A stretch of 64,000 bases of DNA. Source: Marinobacter sp. ANT_B65 (GTDB lineage: Bacteria; Pseudomonadota; Gammaproteobacteria; Pseudomonadales; Oleiphilaceae). The translations under genes and the position numbers were made by a program. The stretch lies in the NCBI RefSeq assembly GCF_002407605.1, contig NZ_NXGV01000005.1:1-64000 (forward strand). The letters are read 5' to 3'. Every line of letters starts with the position of its first letter. The first letter of the stretch is position 1. The notes under the pieces are model-generated. The model made no database searches, was not told the origin of the DNA, and saw only the letters and a program-made list of their open reading frames with translations. Shown one piece after another: positions 26,379-34,363 of the stretch.

Positions 26379-28439
26379 TTAAAAATGGGCAGCTGGAATC
26401 ATAACCCGGAAGCAGACACCTTCAATACTGCTTTGGATCCCATTTTCTGCTTCTATGCGCCCACCGTGAAAATCGGCGATCAGCTGAACAATCAGCAGGC
26501 CCTGGCCGAGATGGCCTTCTTCGCTGCCCTCCCTCACTGACACGAAGGGGCTGAAAATACTGGTGTCCTGGCTGGCTGGTAGCTCTGACCCTTCGTTGAA
26601 AACAGACAGGCAGATCTCGTTCCCGGTATGTTCCAGGCCCGTGATGATCCGGCCATTTGGCGGCGTAAAGTCCCTGGCATTATCCACCAGTTTGTCCAGT
26701 AGCTGTACGATCAGTTCCGGGGAGCCGGTCAGACTGACACCGGAAGCCGGGCCGGTGTACTCAAACCGGTGATCTTCATCCAGCGACTGGTAAGCCGCAG
26801 TTGCCTGGCCAATGACTTCGGCAAGATCAAACACTTCTTTATCTGCGTGGTCAAAGCTCTGCTCCAGACGCGTAGCTTCGCTCATGCCATGAAGGATCTG
26901 GCGCAAACGTTCCGTTGCTGCAGTTGCGCGCCCGATATACTGGGAACGTTCTTCTTCTGTTTTGCTGTGTGGCAGGTTTTCCAGTGAGGAGCGTACAACG
27001 GCGACCGGTGTTTTGAGTTCATGGGACAAGCGCTTGGAAAAGCTCTCAAGATACCGGTTGTAGCCATGTAGCCTGTCAGCCATCTGGGCGAAGTGGTTTT
27101 GCAGTTGGCCCAGCTCATCCCTGGCTCTGGCGCCAGGCAGAGTGGCAATAGTGCCGATAATCCGGCCATCCTGATCAATGCTGCTGCTGACAGCGCGCTG
27201 TAAACGAGTAATACGCCAGGATAACCAGCTCGCATAACCCAGTAAAACCAGAGTCAGGCCGATAATCATAATCGTACTGCGGGCAATAACGGAGCCCAGG
27301 GTAGAGCCTGACAATGTCAGCAGCTGATCCAGAGATTGCTCAAGCACCAGAGTCCGTCCACCAAAAACCGGGTGTGTAGTCATCAGCCAGATGCTGTCAT
27401 CTGTATGGCGGACAATGCCGTCTTCCGGTAAAGCACTCATTTCAAGCCGGTTCGTGCCCATTGCCAGGGTCGCTGGTCTGGGTTGATAAAACTGTACCAG
27501 AGCCCGCAGGGCATTGAGGCTGATATGCTCAATAACCTGCAGCGGACTGAGCCCTTCAAACTCTGGCTGTTGTTGCCGGGATGGCGTTGACTGTTGTGCA
27601 ACCACCCAGCCCGCCGGCTCAATCAGTCGGGCTATCTGCCCTCTGCCCATTCCCGGAGTGAGTTGCCGTTCGAGTTCGGGTTTGCGTTCAACCAGTATCG
27701 GAAGCGGATCTGTAGATGTTGAGGTATGTGTTGCTTCCGGGTTGTTGTTCCACAATGCGGCAAACCCCAGCCGGCTGCCCTGGGATGGTTTCGGCAGTTG
27801 CAGTTCAAGCTGCCAGCCATTGCCTGCCGGCTGCCAGATTCCGCTAACCCGATAATCCGGCTGGTGCTCAGTTCCTCCTGCGTTGGCATAAACCCTGCCG
27901 GGTGCAGGTGTGCGAATCATCCAGGAGGTAACCCGGTTGTCCGGATTCAGGTTGCCGTCCGCAGGCTCGAGCCAGAGTATGAGCTGATCGTGTGGTTGTT
28001 CAGGCGCGCCGGGATTGAAGAAAATGGGCTGGTGGTTACTGACGCGTATCAACAGGTACAGGTGACGCTGATCGGTTGCCGCTTGCCAGTGCATGGTGGG
28101 AGAACCAGAGGTTTTTTCGGGCGACTCAGGATGTCCGGCCGTCTGCCAGGGCTGGAACTGTTCCGCCTCGTCGTAACCGGGCCAGTCATCACTGTACCCG
28201 TCCAGATTGAGAGGGCTGCTGATGTTTTCCACATAAATGGCTGGCGCCTGTGATGCCACGGAGGGAAGCCCAAGGCTGAGGTCCCCGGCGGTCTGTGCCA
28301 GCCGTTCAGCCTGGTCCTGCAATTGCTGGAGTGCCTGTTGTCGCAGAGCATGATCGAGTTCCAGTACGAACTGCAGGCCGGCCCAGGGGATCAGCAGCAT
28401 CAACAGGCTGGCAACGAAGAGCTGGCGTTTGAGTGTCAC
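26379..28439 (-). CDS. pdsS: Sortase-system sensor histidine kinase
   Basis: The N-terminal membrane segment (residues ~8-28) and a second at ~385-410 enclose a ~350-residue periplasmic sensor whose start (PLNLDGYSDDWPGYDEAEQF) resembles a family 9 carbohydrate-binding-like fold. HAMP follows, then HisKA (RLSHELKTPVAVVRSS) and HATPase (LLDKLVDNARDFTPPNG; GQGLLIVQL). Together with the adjacent regulator, VIT/vWA protein and sortase this matches the kinase of the described proteobacterial dedicated sortase system. It starts 3 bp after the regulator stop. The signal sensed is unknown; binding of glycan or envelope material is inference. Confidence 0.88.
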   Translation of the reverse strand: MTLKRQLFVASLLMLLIPWAGLQFVLELDHALRQQALQQLQDQAERLAQTAGDLSLGLPSVASQAPAIYVENISSPLNLDGYSDDWPGYDEAEQFQPWQTAGHPESPEKTSGSPTMHWQAATDQRHLYLLIRVSNHQPIFFNPGAPEQPHDQLILWLEPADGNLNPDNRVTSWMIRTPAPGRVYANAGGTEHQPDYRVSGIWQPAGNGWQLELQLPKPSQGSRLGFAALWNNNPEATHTSTSTDPLPILVERKPELERQLTPGMGRGQIARLIEPAGWVVAQQSTPSRQQQPEFEGLSPLQVIEHISLNALRALVQFYQPRPATLAMGTNRLEMSALPEDGIVRHTDDSIWLMTTHPVFGGRTLVLEQSLDQLLTLSGSTLGSVIARSTIMIIGLTLVLLGYASWLSWRITRLQRAVSSSIDQDGRIIGTIATLPGARARDELGQLQNHFAQMADRLHGYNRYLESFSKRLSHELKTPVAVVRSSLENLPHSKTEEERSQYIGRATAATERLRQILHGMSEATRLEQSFDHADKEVFDLAEVIGQATAAYQSLDEDHRFEYTGPASGVSLTGSPELIVQLLDKLVDNARDFTPPNGRIITGLEHTGNEICLSVFNEGSELPASQDTSIFSPFVSVREGSEEGHLGQGLLIVQLIADFHGGRIEAENGIQSSIEGVCFRVMIPAAHF

Positions 28440-28442
28440 GAA

Positions 28443-29144
28443 TCAGAGCTCACGGGCATTCCAGCGATAGCCCATGCCATAGGCGGTCTGGATGCTGTCA
28501 AAGGTATTGTCCAGTTGCAGGAATTTGCTCCGGATGCGTTTGATGTGGGAGGTCACCGTATTGTCGTCCAGAACCGTGCTGGCTGCCTCCATCAGTTGCT
28601 CGCGACTGCGCACGTGGCCTGGATGCTGTACCAGAGCATGAAGCATCCAGAACTCGGTCACGGTGAGGTCTACAGCAGCCTGATCCCAGGCGGCCGTCAT
28701 ACGATCAACATTGAGGTTCAGGCGGCCACGGCTTACCACTTCGTCAGGTTTTTGCCGGGCTTCGGCCCATGCATCGGCGCGTCGCAGCAGGGCAGTGACC
28801 CGCGCCAGCAGGTGCTCCATGCTCATATCTTTGGTGACGTAGTCATCAGCACCCAGGCGCAGGCCGTGGACGGAGTCTATGTCACTGTCCCGGGCTGTCA
28901 GGAAAATGATAGGCAGCGTTCCGGACAGCGAGCGCAAATCCTGGCACAGGGTAAACCCGCCTTCTGGCTCGTCCCCCAGTCCAACATCAATAATGGTGAG
29001 GTCAGGCAGGTTCTGACGTAACACCTGCCATGCGGATGCTCGGTCACCGTATGTGGATACATGATAGCCCCGGCGCTCAAAGGCCGCGCGGTAGTTATCC
29101 CGGATGGCGGGTTCGTCCTCTATCAGGACAAGGTGTTTTTTCAT
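28443..29144 (-). CDS. pdsR: Sortase-system response regulator
   Basis: An OmpR-type regulator: acidic residues Glu9-Asp10, phosphoacceptor Asp53 (IIDVGLGD), lysine in YVTKDMS, then a winged helix (TVTSHIKRIRSKFLQLD). The extended loop after Asp53 is characteristic of this subfamily. It is transcribed ahead of the kinase and diverges from the sortase target gene across a 192-bp gap, where it presumably binds. Confidence 0.9.
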   Translation of the reverse strand: MKKHLVLIEDEPAIRDNYRAAFERRGYHVSTYGDRASAWQVLRQNLPDLTIIDVGLGDEPEGGFTLCQDLRSLSGTLPIIFLTARDSDIDSVHGLRLGADDYVTKDMSMEHLLARVTALLRRADAWAEARQKPDEVVSRGRLNLNVDRMTAAWDQAAVDLTVTEFWMLHALVQHPGHVRSREQLMEAASTVLDDNTVTSHIKRIRSKFLQLDNTFDSIQTAYGMGYRWNAREL

Positions 29145-29336
29145 GTTTCTGGCTGTTATCCGTGGGCGATGAAGGCCTATTAAAACATGGCAGGCAGTAA
29201 GAGCAAGGTTAGCTCAGGGTGTTGCCATAATTCATCATTTTTTGTGGGTGGAATGTTTGATTCTGCCACGGGAGCGCCTTTTCGGATTGTTCAAATGGTC
29301 AGGTCTTTTTGAATCATGTAGCTCAAGGATCTTGCC

Positions 29337-31544
29337 ATGATGTTTTCCGCAATATTGTCTAAACACAGTGCTTCATTGTTTTGTCCGGCTTCGCCATCCA
29401 AGGCTTTGCACGGTTACAGAAGGGCTTCCGGCCAGATGGGCGGGCTCAGTGCGCGCCGGGAGTCTCGGGTCCAGAGCATTATGGAGGGCGTCAGTCTGTG
29501 GCTGGCGGTCTTGTTGATGCTGTTTGTCCAGCCTCTTTATGCCGAGGCCAGCACCGGCAGTGAAGATTCAGCGGGTGTGCTGCACTTTGTGAATGCCAAA
29601 GGGCAGTGGCAGGAGCCAGCATTGGTTCTGGGCAGCGATTTCGATGTGCGGGTCAGTGGGCTGATTGCCGATAGCCGTCTGGTGCGCACCTTCAGGAACA
29701 CCAGCGACCAGTGGCGCGAGGGCGTGTTTGTGTTTCCACTTCCGGAGACGGCCAGTGTATACGGGCTGACCATGAAGGTGGGGGAGCGCACCATTGTGGG
29801 GGAAGTTCAGCCCCGTGAGGAAGCAAAGAAAACCTATGAGAAAGCCAGGGATTCCGGGCGTCATGCAGCGACGGTTGAACAGCAGCGGCCGAATCTGTTC
29901 ACAACCCGGGTGGCGAATATACCGCCTGGAGCAACGGTGAGTGTGGAGTTGAACTACCAGCAGTTGGTGGACTATCAGGACGGGATTTTTGAACTCAGTG
30001 TGCCGACGACTCTGACGCCGAGGTACATGCCGGGCGAGCCTCTGGCTACGTCGTCACAGCAGTGGGAAGGTGGTTGGGCGGTACCCACCACGGAGGTTCC
30101 GGATGCGGATTCCATCAGCCCGTTCACGGTGGATGTGGCAGACGTGGCTGCTGACAGCCACCGGGCTTCGCTCAGGTTCATCATTGATGCCGGGCTTCCG
30201 TTGGCTCAGGTGTCGAGCCCCAGCCATCAGCTTGCAACTGAGCAGGATGGCGGCGTGGTGACGGTTAAGCCGCAGGCGGGGACTATTGTGATGAATCGTG
30301 ATTTTGTTTTGCGCTGGCAGCCTCTTGCCGGTCAGGAACCCGGAGCTGCTGTTTTTCAACAGCGCTGGGAAGGAGAGGACTATCTGTTGGCTATGGTGGT
30401 GCCGGGACGGGCTGGTAAAACCCGTTTGCCGCGAGAACTTACGTTTGTGATTGATACTTCCGGTTCCATGGCAGGGGAATCAATCCGGCAGGCGAGGGAA
30501 GCTCTGCAAATGGGGCTGGAGACACTGGCACCCGGTGACCGGTTCAATGTGATTCAGTTCAACTCCCAGCCCCACGCCCTCTTTGTACAGCCGGGAATGG
30601 CAACGCCCAACAACCTGGCCCGCGCACGCCATTATGTAAGCCAGCTACAGGCCGATGGAGGCACGGAAATGGCGCCGGCGCTGTCTATGGCTCTGCAAAG
30701 CCATGGCCGGGACGCGGGTGAACTTGCGGAAGATGCATCACCAAGAGTACGGCAAGTGGTATTCATGACTGATGGTGCGGTTGGTAATGAGTCTGCATTG
30801 TTCAGCCAGATCCGTCGTCAGCTTGGCGATCAGAGGCTGTTCACCGTAGCCATAGGTTCAGCACCTAACAGACATTTTATGCGTGAGGCTGCGCGCTGGG
30901 GTCGAGGCAGCTATACCGCAGTACAGGATCTTGCGGATATCAGCGGCCCTCTGGCCAGACTGTTCACGGCTATGGAAGCGCCGGTACTGACGGATATTGA
31001 GGTGAATTGGCCGGGTCAGTCAGCATCTACGCAGGAAGACAGTTTTCCGCTACGCCCAGGGGATCTGTTTCAGGGTGAACCCCTGTTGCAGGTGGTGCGA
31101 GGTGTGCCTGCAGCCGGAGAGCTGAGTGTTTCCGGGCGTTTGCCGGGTGGTGGTAAATGGCAGCGAAGCCTGGATTTGCAACAGGCGGCCATAGGTACGG
31201 GGCTGCACCGCTACTGGGCACGGGAGAAGATCAACAGTTTGCTGGATGAGGCGCGGGTTCAGGCGCAGGAGCCGGACAAGGAGCAAATCACCAGACTGGC
31301 AGTTGAACACAGCCTGATGTCGCCCTACACCAGTTTTGTGGCGGTCGATACAACGCCGGCCCGTGATCTGGAAAGCGCTTTGTTAAAAGACAATCTGCCG
31401 ACGCTGTTGCCTGCTGGCTCCCAGCCCGGTATGGCACGCTACCCACAAACGGCTACCGCAGCGCCTTTGCTTGTTGCTCTGGGGCTGTTTGGCCTGATGC
31501 TCTGCGTCGCTATCGCTATGATGCAAAGGCGGTCGTATCCATGA
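29337..31544 (+). CDS. Sortase target surface protein with VIT and vWA domains
   Basis: After an N-terminal signal anchor (WLAVLLMLFVQPLYAEA) comes a VIT domain (~residues 65-190), then a von Willebrand A domain whose MIDAS DTSGSMAG begins at Asp373. The C-terminus has a sorting signal: YPQTATAAP (702-710), a hydrophobic helix and a terminal RRSYP. Known counterparts carry an LP.TA-type signal cut by the neighbouring sortase. AAGGA lies 7 bp before the ATG at 29337, giving 735 residues, but the first ~45 residues look non-conserved and overlap a diverged copy of a dispersed repeat; a start at 29436 or 29481 is possible. The gene overlaps the sortase gene in ATGA. Confidence 0.88.
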   Translation: MMFSAILSKHSASLFCPASPSKALHGYRRASGQMGGLSARRESRVQSIMEGVSLWLAVLLMLFVQPLYAEASTGSEDSAGVLHFVNAKGQWQEPALVLGSDFDVRVSGLIADSRLVRTFRNTSDQWREGVFVFPLPETASVYGLTMKVGERTIVGEVQPREEAKKTYEKARDSGRHAATVEQQRPNLFTTRVANIPPGATVSVELNYQQLVDYQDGIFELSVPTTLTPRYMPGEPLATSSQQWEGGWAVPTTEVPDADSISPFTVDVADVAADSHRASLRFIIDAGLPLAQVSSPSHQLATEQDGGVVTVKPQAGTIVMNRDFVLRWQPLAGQEPGAAVFQQRWEGEDYLLAMVVPGRAGKTRLPRELTFVIDTSGSMAGESIRQAREALQMGLETLAPGDRFNVIQFNSQPHALFVQPGMATPNNLARARHYVSQLQADGGTEMAPALSMALQSHGRDAGELAEDASPRVRQVVFMTDGAVGNESALFSQIRRQLGDQRLFTVAIGSAPNRHFMREAARWGRGSYTAVQDLADISGPLARLFTAMEAPVLTDIEVNWPGQSASTQEDSFPLRPGDLFQGEPLLQVVRGVPAAGELSVSGRLPGGGKWQRSLDLQQAAIGTGLHRYWAREKINSLLDEARVQAQEPDKEQITRLAVEHSLMSPYTSFVAVDTTPARDLESALLKDNLPTLLPAGSQPGMARYPQTATAAPLLVALGLFGLMLCVAIAMMQRRSYP
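29384..29415 (-). repeat. Diverged partial copy of dispersed ~65-bp repeat
   Basis: Read on the minus strand, CGTGCAAAGCCTTGGATGGC and the following GAAGCC match 22 of 26 bases of the core of the copies at 35834-35917 and 58900-59004. The similarity stops after the GGAC that follows. It lies inside the 5' coding part of the sortase target gene as called. Confidence 0.55.
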
Positions 31545-32116
31545 GCCGCCTGCTTCTGTTGCTCATAACAAGCTCTGCAACCCTGCTGGTCTTCGGGCTA
31601 TGGATTCCTTTAAAGGCTGTGGTTGCTCAGGAGTTGCTGGAGATTGCCTGGGCTGAAAGCCAGACGCGGCAGACAGCATCCCGGCCGTGGCCCTGGGCGG
31701 ATACCTGGCCTGTCGCAAAACTGTCCATGCCGGATCTGGGCGATTCCATGATTGTGCTTGCGGGTGTCCACGGGGAAAGCCTGGCCTTCGGGCCAGGGCA
31801 GATGATGGGGGCCTCTGATCCCCACGGCGCCGTCATAATTGCCGGACACAGGGATACACATTTCCGGCCCCTGAAGTACCTGGAACCCGGTAACGAACTT
31901 CGGCTGCAAAGCCGGGACGGCAGGTGGCAGAGCTATCGGGTGCATGAAACCAGAATCGTGGATAGCCGCTCGGAGTTTATTGATACCCGGCAACTGCCTG
32001 AGGATACCCTTCTGCTGGTTACCTGCTATCCGTTTGACAGCATGGATCCGGGCGGCCCCCTCAGGTATGTGGTTGAGGCCCGGTTGCAACAAACTGATAC
32101 TGTTGCAGGCCTATAA
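31541..32116 (+). CDS. Class GN sortase
   Basis: A transpeptidase with an N-terminal membrane anchor (~residues 4-22) and a sortase barrel with catalytic His103 (IIAGHRDTHF), Cys162 (LLVTCYPFD) and Arg175 (PLRYVVEAR). Sortases are typical of Gram-positive bacteria; this Gram-negative class has usually one substrate, encoded just upstream, as here. The gene overlaps its target's stop by 4 bp. What nucleophile receives the cut protein in a Gram-negative envelope is not known to me. Confidence 0.92.
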   Translation: MSRLLLLLITSSATLLVFGLWIPLKAVVAQELLEIAWAESQTRQTASRPWPWADTWPVAKLSMPDLGDSMIVLAGVHGESLAFGPGQMMGASDPHGAVIIAGHRDTHFRPLKYLEPGNELRLQSRDGRWQSYRVHETRIVDSRSEFIDTRQLPEDTLLLVTCYPFDSMDPGGPLRYVVEARLQQTDTVAGL

Positions 32117-32163
32117 ACTTGGCGTACACTTGTGCGCCAAAATCCTGTTGCAGAGTTTTCCTC

Positions 32164-32862
32164 ATGGGTGCTTTAAGAAATGTTCTGGCCTGGTTCAGTG
32201 TTCCGGTGATCTGTATGTTCGCCCTGCCGTTGTATATTTTCAGGCCGTTCAATCCCGATAATAACCGCCTGCTGGCCATAGCACTGGCTAGGGTTGGCCG
32301 CGCCATACTGGGCATGAAGCGCCCCGTGGAGGGTGCTGAGCTTATGCCTCGGGATCGCCCTGTGGTTGCTATCGCCAACCATCAGTACAACGATGACCTC
32401 TTCGTTATGGGTGATCTGGTGCCGCCACGCACTGTAACTGTAGGTAAATCATCACTGATCTGGGTTCCGTTTTTTGGCCAGGTATTCTGGCTTGGTGGCA
32501 ATGTGATGCTGAATCGCGCCAGGTCACGCAAATCCATAGCGGCGATGCAGTCGACCGGTGATGCAATCACCCGTGATAACAAGAGCCTCTGGGTTTTTGT
32601 GGAGGGCACGCGGAGCAAGGGGCGTGGGCTGCAGAAGTTCAAAAAAGGGGCTTTTTACGCTGCGGTAACTGCCGGGGTGCCCATTGTTATGGTATGCAAT
32701 GGGGAGTATCGCAAAAAGACTCTGGGCTGGTGGGGCAAACGTGAGCCTGTCACTATCCGGATCCTGCCTCCGGTGGAAACCACAGGCCTCACCGCTAAGG
32801 ATGTTCCCGCTCTGATCGAGCGCTGCCATAAAGCGATGGCGGAAGCTATCTCCAGTCTCTGA
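32164..32862 (+). CDS. plsC: 1-acyl-sn-glycerol-3-phosphate acyltransferase family protein
   Basis: PlsC-type acyltransferases make phosphatidic acid from lysophosphatidic acid at the inner membrane. The catalytic HX4D motif is NHQYNDD, and the substrate-binding motif is VEGTRSKGRG; a hydrophobic N-terminal helix precedes them. The ATG at 32164 (233 residues) is preferred to a TTG at 32119. A second PlsC may exist elsewhere, so whether this is the essential copy is unknown. Confidence 0.88.
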   Translation: MGALRNVLAWFSVPVICMFALPLYIFRPFNPDNNRLLAIALARVGRAILGMKRPVEGAELMPRDRPVVAIANHQYNDDLFVMGDLVPPRTVTVGKSSLIWVPFFGQVFWLGGNVMLNRARSRKSIAAMQSTGDAITRDNKSLWVFVEGTRSKGRGLQKFKKGAFYAAVTAGVPIVMVCNGEYRKKTLGWWGKREPVTIRILPPVETTGLTAKDVPALIERCHKAMAEAISSL

Positions 32863-32991
32863 GTTGCAAGGGATCTCTGGTTTGGTATGTCCTTGGTGTG
32901 GTTGAACCATCAGTAAAAACAGGGCAATCTTTGTTGGCCTTGGTTATCTGTGCAAGAACGCCCTCAAAAGTCCCCTGAAGAGAGTAAAGCG

Positions 32992-33234
32992 ATGAACCTG
33001 ATTCTGTTTTTGATTATCGGTGGTGTTGCCGGCTGGCTCGCCGGCCTGATCATGAAGGGCCGTGGCTTTGGCGTACTGGCCAATATCGGTATTGGTATTC
33101 TTGGCTCGTTTATCGGCGGTTTTGTTTTTCGCCTGTTAGGGTTAGCTGCTCAGGGTGCTATTGGTGAGCTGGTGACGGCTACCGTAGGCGCGGTTTTACT
33201 GCTGGCGATTGTCAGCAAAATCAAGAAGGGCTGA
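32992..33234 (+). CDS. GlsB/YeaQ/YmgE family membrane protein
   Basis: An 80-residue, glycine-rich three-helix membrane protein (GVAGWLAGLIMKGRGFG, then GILGSFIGGFVFRLLG). The family is often called transglycosylase-associated; members are stress induced, with unproven function. The ATG at 32992 has GAAGAGAG upstream; a longer frame from 32950 lacks conservation. It stops 2 bp before the MAPEG gene. Confidence 0.88.
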   Translation: MNLILFLIIGGVAGWLAGLIMKGRGFGVLANIGIGILGSFIGGFVFRLLGLAAQGAIGELVTATVGAVLLLAIVSKIKKG

Positions 33235-33236
33235 AG

Positions 33237-33638
33237 ATGATCGTACCTGTTACCGGAGTGTTTGCTGCTGTACTTGGGATTCTGTTGTTGGTGCTGTCTG
33301 TTCAGGTGGTGAAATTCCGTCTGAAGTTCAAGAAGGGTATGGGCACTACAGGTGATCGCGATTTCGAGGCCGCCGTTCGTGCTCACGCCAACCTTGTAGA
33401 GTATGCACCCCTGGGTCTGATCATGCTGGGTATTGCAGAACTGAACGGTGTTGCCAGCGGTCTTGTTTACTGGACGGGCATGGCCCTGGTCGTCGGCCGG
33501 CTCCTTCACGCCTGGGGTATGATCAATGGCAGCGGCGGGCCACATAAAGCCCGAATGATCGGTATTTTACTGACCTGGCTGGCCATTCTGGCTGCTGCGG
33601 TTCTGTTGTTATGGAATGTATGGCAGGTATACGGCTGA
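33237..33638 (+). CDS. MAPEG family membrane protein
   Basis: A 133-residue four-helix integral membrane protein of the MAPEG family (eicosanoid and glutathione metabolism relatives): FRAHANLVEYAPL-type motif appears here as RAHANLVEYAPLGLIML and the third helix has GRLLHAWG. Bacterial members may have glutathione transferase or peroxidase activity; the substrate is unknown. AAGAAGG lies just upstream, within the preceding gene's end. Confidence 0.9.
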   Translation: MIVPVTGVFAAVLGILLLVLSVQVVKFRLKFKKGMGTTGDRDFEAAVRAHANLVEYAPLGLIMLGIAELNGVASGLVYWTGMALVVGRLLHAWGMINGSGGPHKARMIGILLTWLAILAAAVLLLWNVWQVYG

Positions 33639-33664
33639 TCGTACGCTCAGCCTCTCCGCTCTCC

Positions 33665-33687
33665 GGGGCCACACCCATTCTGGCCCC
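33665..33687 (+). terminator. Hairpin after MAPEG gene
   Basis: GGGGCCA (33665-33671) pairs with TGGCCCC (33681-33687), followed by an AT-rich tail with short T-runs. It lies between convergent genes. Confidence 0.5.
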
Positions 33688-33729
33688 ATATATTTCCCTT
33701 CTGCTGTGCCTTTGGCATGCCCGGCCGGC

Positions 33730-34170
33730 CTAGAGTGCTCTGGCCATATCGTGGGTCAGGTATTCCAGTTCTATACGGCGATTGGCTGCCCGGTCGTCAG
33801 GCGTAGCCAGCGGGCGGTCTGATCCCCAGCTGGAGACCAGAATACGGGACTCGGCAATACCTTCGTCCATCAGAAGTCTCGCGACAGAGTTGGTCCGCAG
33901 TCTGGACAGGAAACGGTTATAATCCTCTGCACCAAAATTATCCGAGTGGCCATGAATCCGGACGTTGATGGTTGGGTGTTGCCTCAGGTACACAGCATGT
34001 TGGCGCACAATCACCTTGTCTGAACTGTCCAGAGAGTGCTTGTTGAAACCATAATGAAATCTCATCCGGTGTGGGCGCCTGCCTTCAGTCATAAGGGTGG
34101 CCGCATTAAAGCCGGATGCTATAGCGGCTTTGGCAATCAAATCCGGGTTGTCCAATACGAGTACGGTCAT
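33730..34170 (-). CDS. OmpA-domain protein lacking a signal peptide
   Basis: Residues ~35-140 match the OmpA C-terminal peptidoglycan-binding fold: FHYGFNKHSLD, IHGHSDNFGAEDYNRFLSRLRTNSVARLL and ILVSSWGSDRPLATPDDRAANRRIELEY, with the conserved Asp and Arg that contact diaminopimelate. The ATG at 34170 has AAGGA 8 bp upstream and gives 146 residues starting MTVLVLDNPD with no signal peptide; a longer frame to 34287 adds a weakly hydrophobic N-terminus without a binding site. How or whether it reaches the periplasm is unclear. Confidence 0.8.
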   Translation of the reverse strand: MTVLVLDNPDLIAKAAIASGFNAATLMTEGRRPHRMRFHYGFNKHSLDSSDKVIVRQHAVYLRQHPTINVRIHGHSDNFGAEDYNRFLSRLRTNSVARLLMDEGIAESRILVSSWGSDRPLATPDDRAANRRIELEYLTHDMARAL

Positions 34171-34363
34171 CTGCAGTATCCTTGTTCCAGGTCTCTGGTT
34201 TTTCTTGTTATTCCTGCCCACTATTGGCCGGGACAGAAATAACAGCAATTGGCGGATGGTCGACATGACATTCACGCTACAGACCATTTAAGCGCGAAAA
34301 TAAGACACTGATATGATAAAAAGCATTTTTTCAGGGACAGATTATGATGAATTGTGACCGCCC

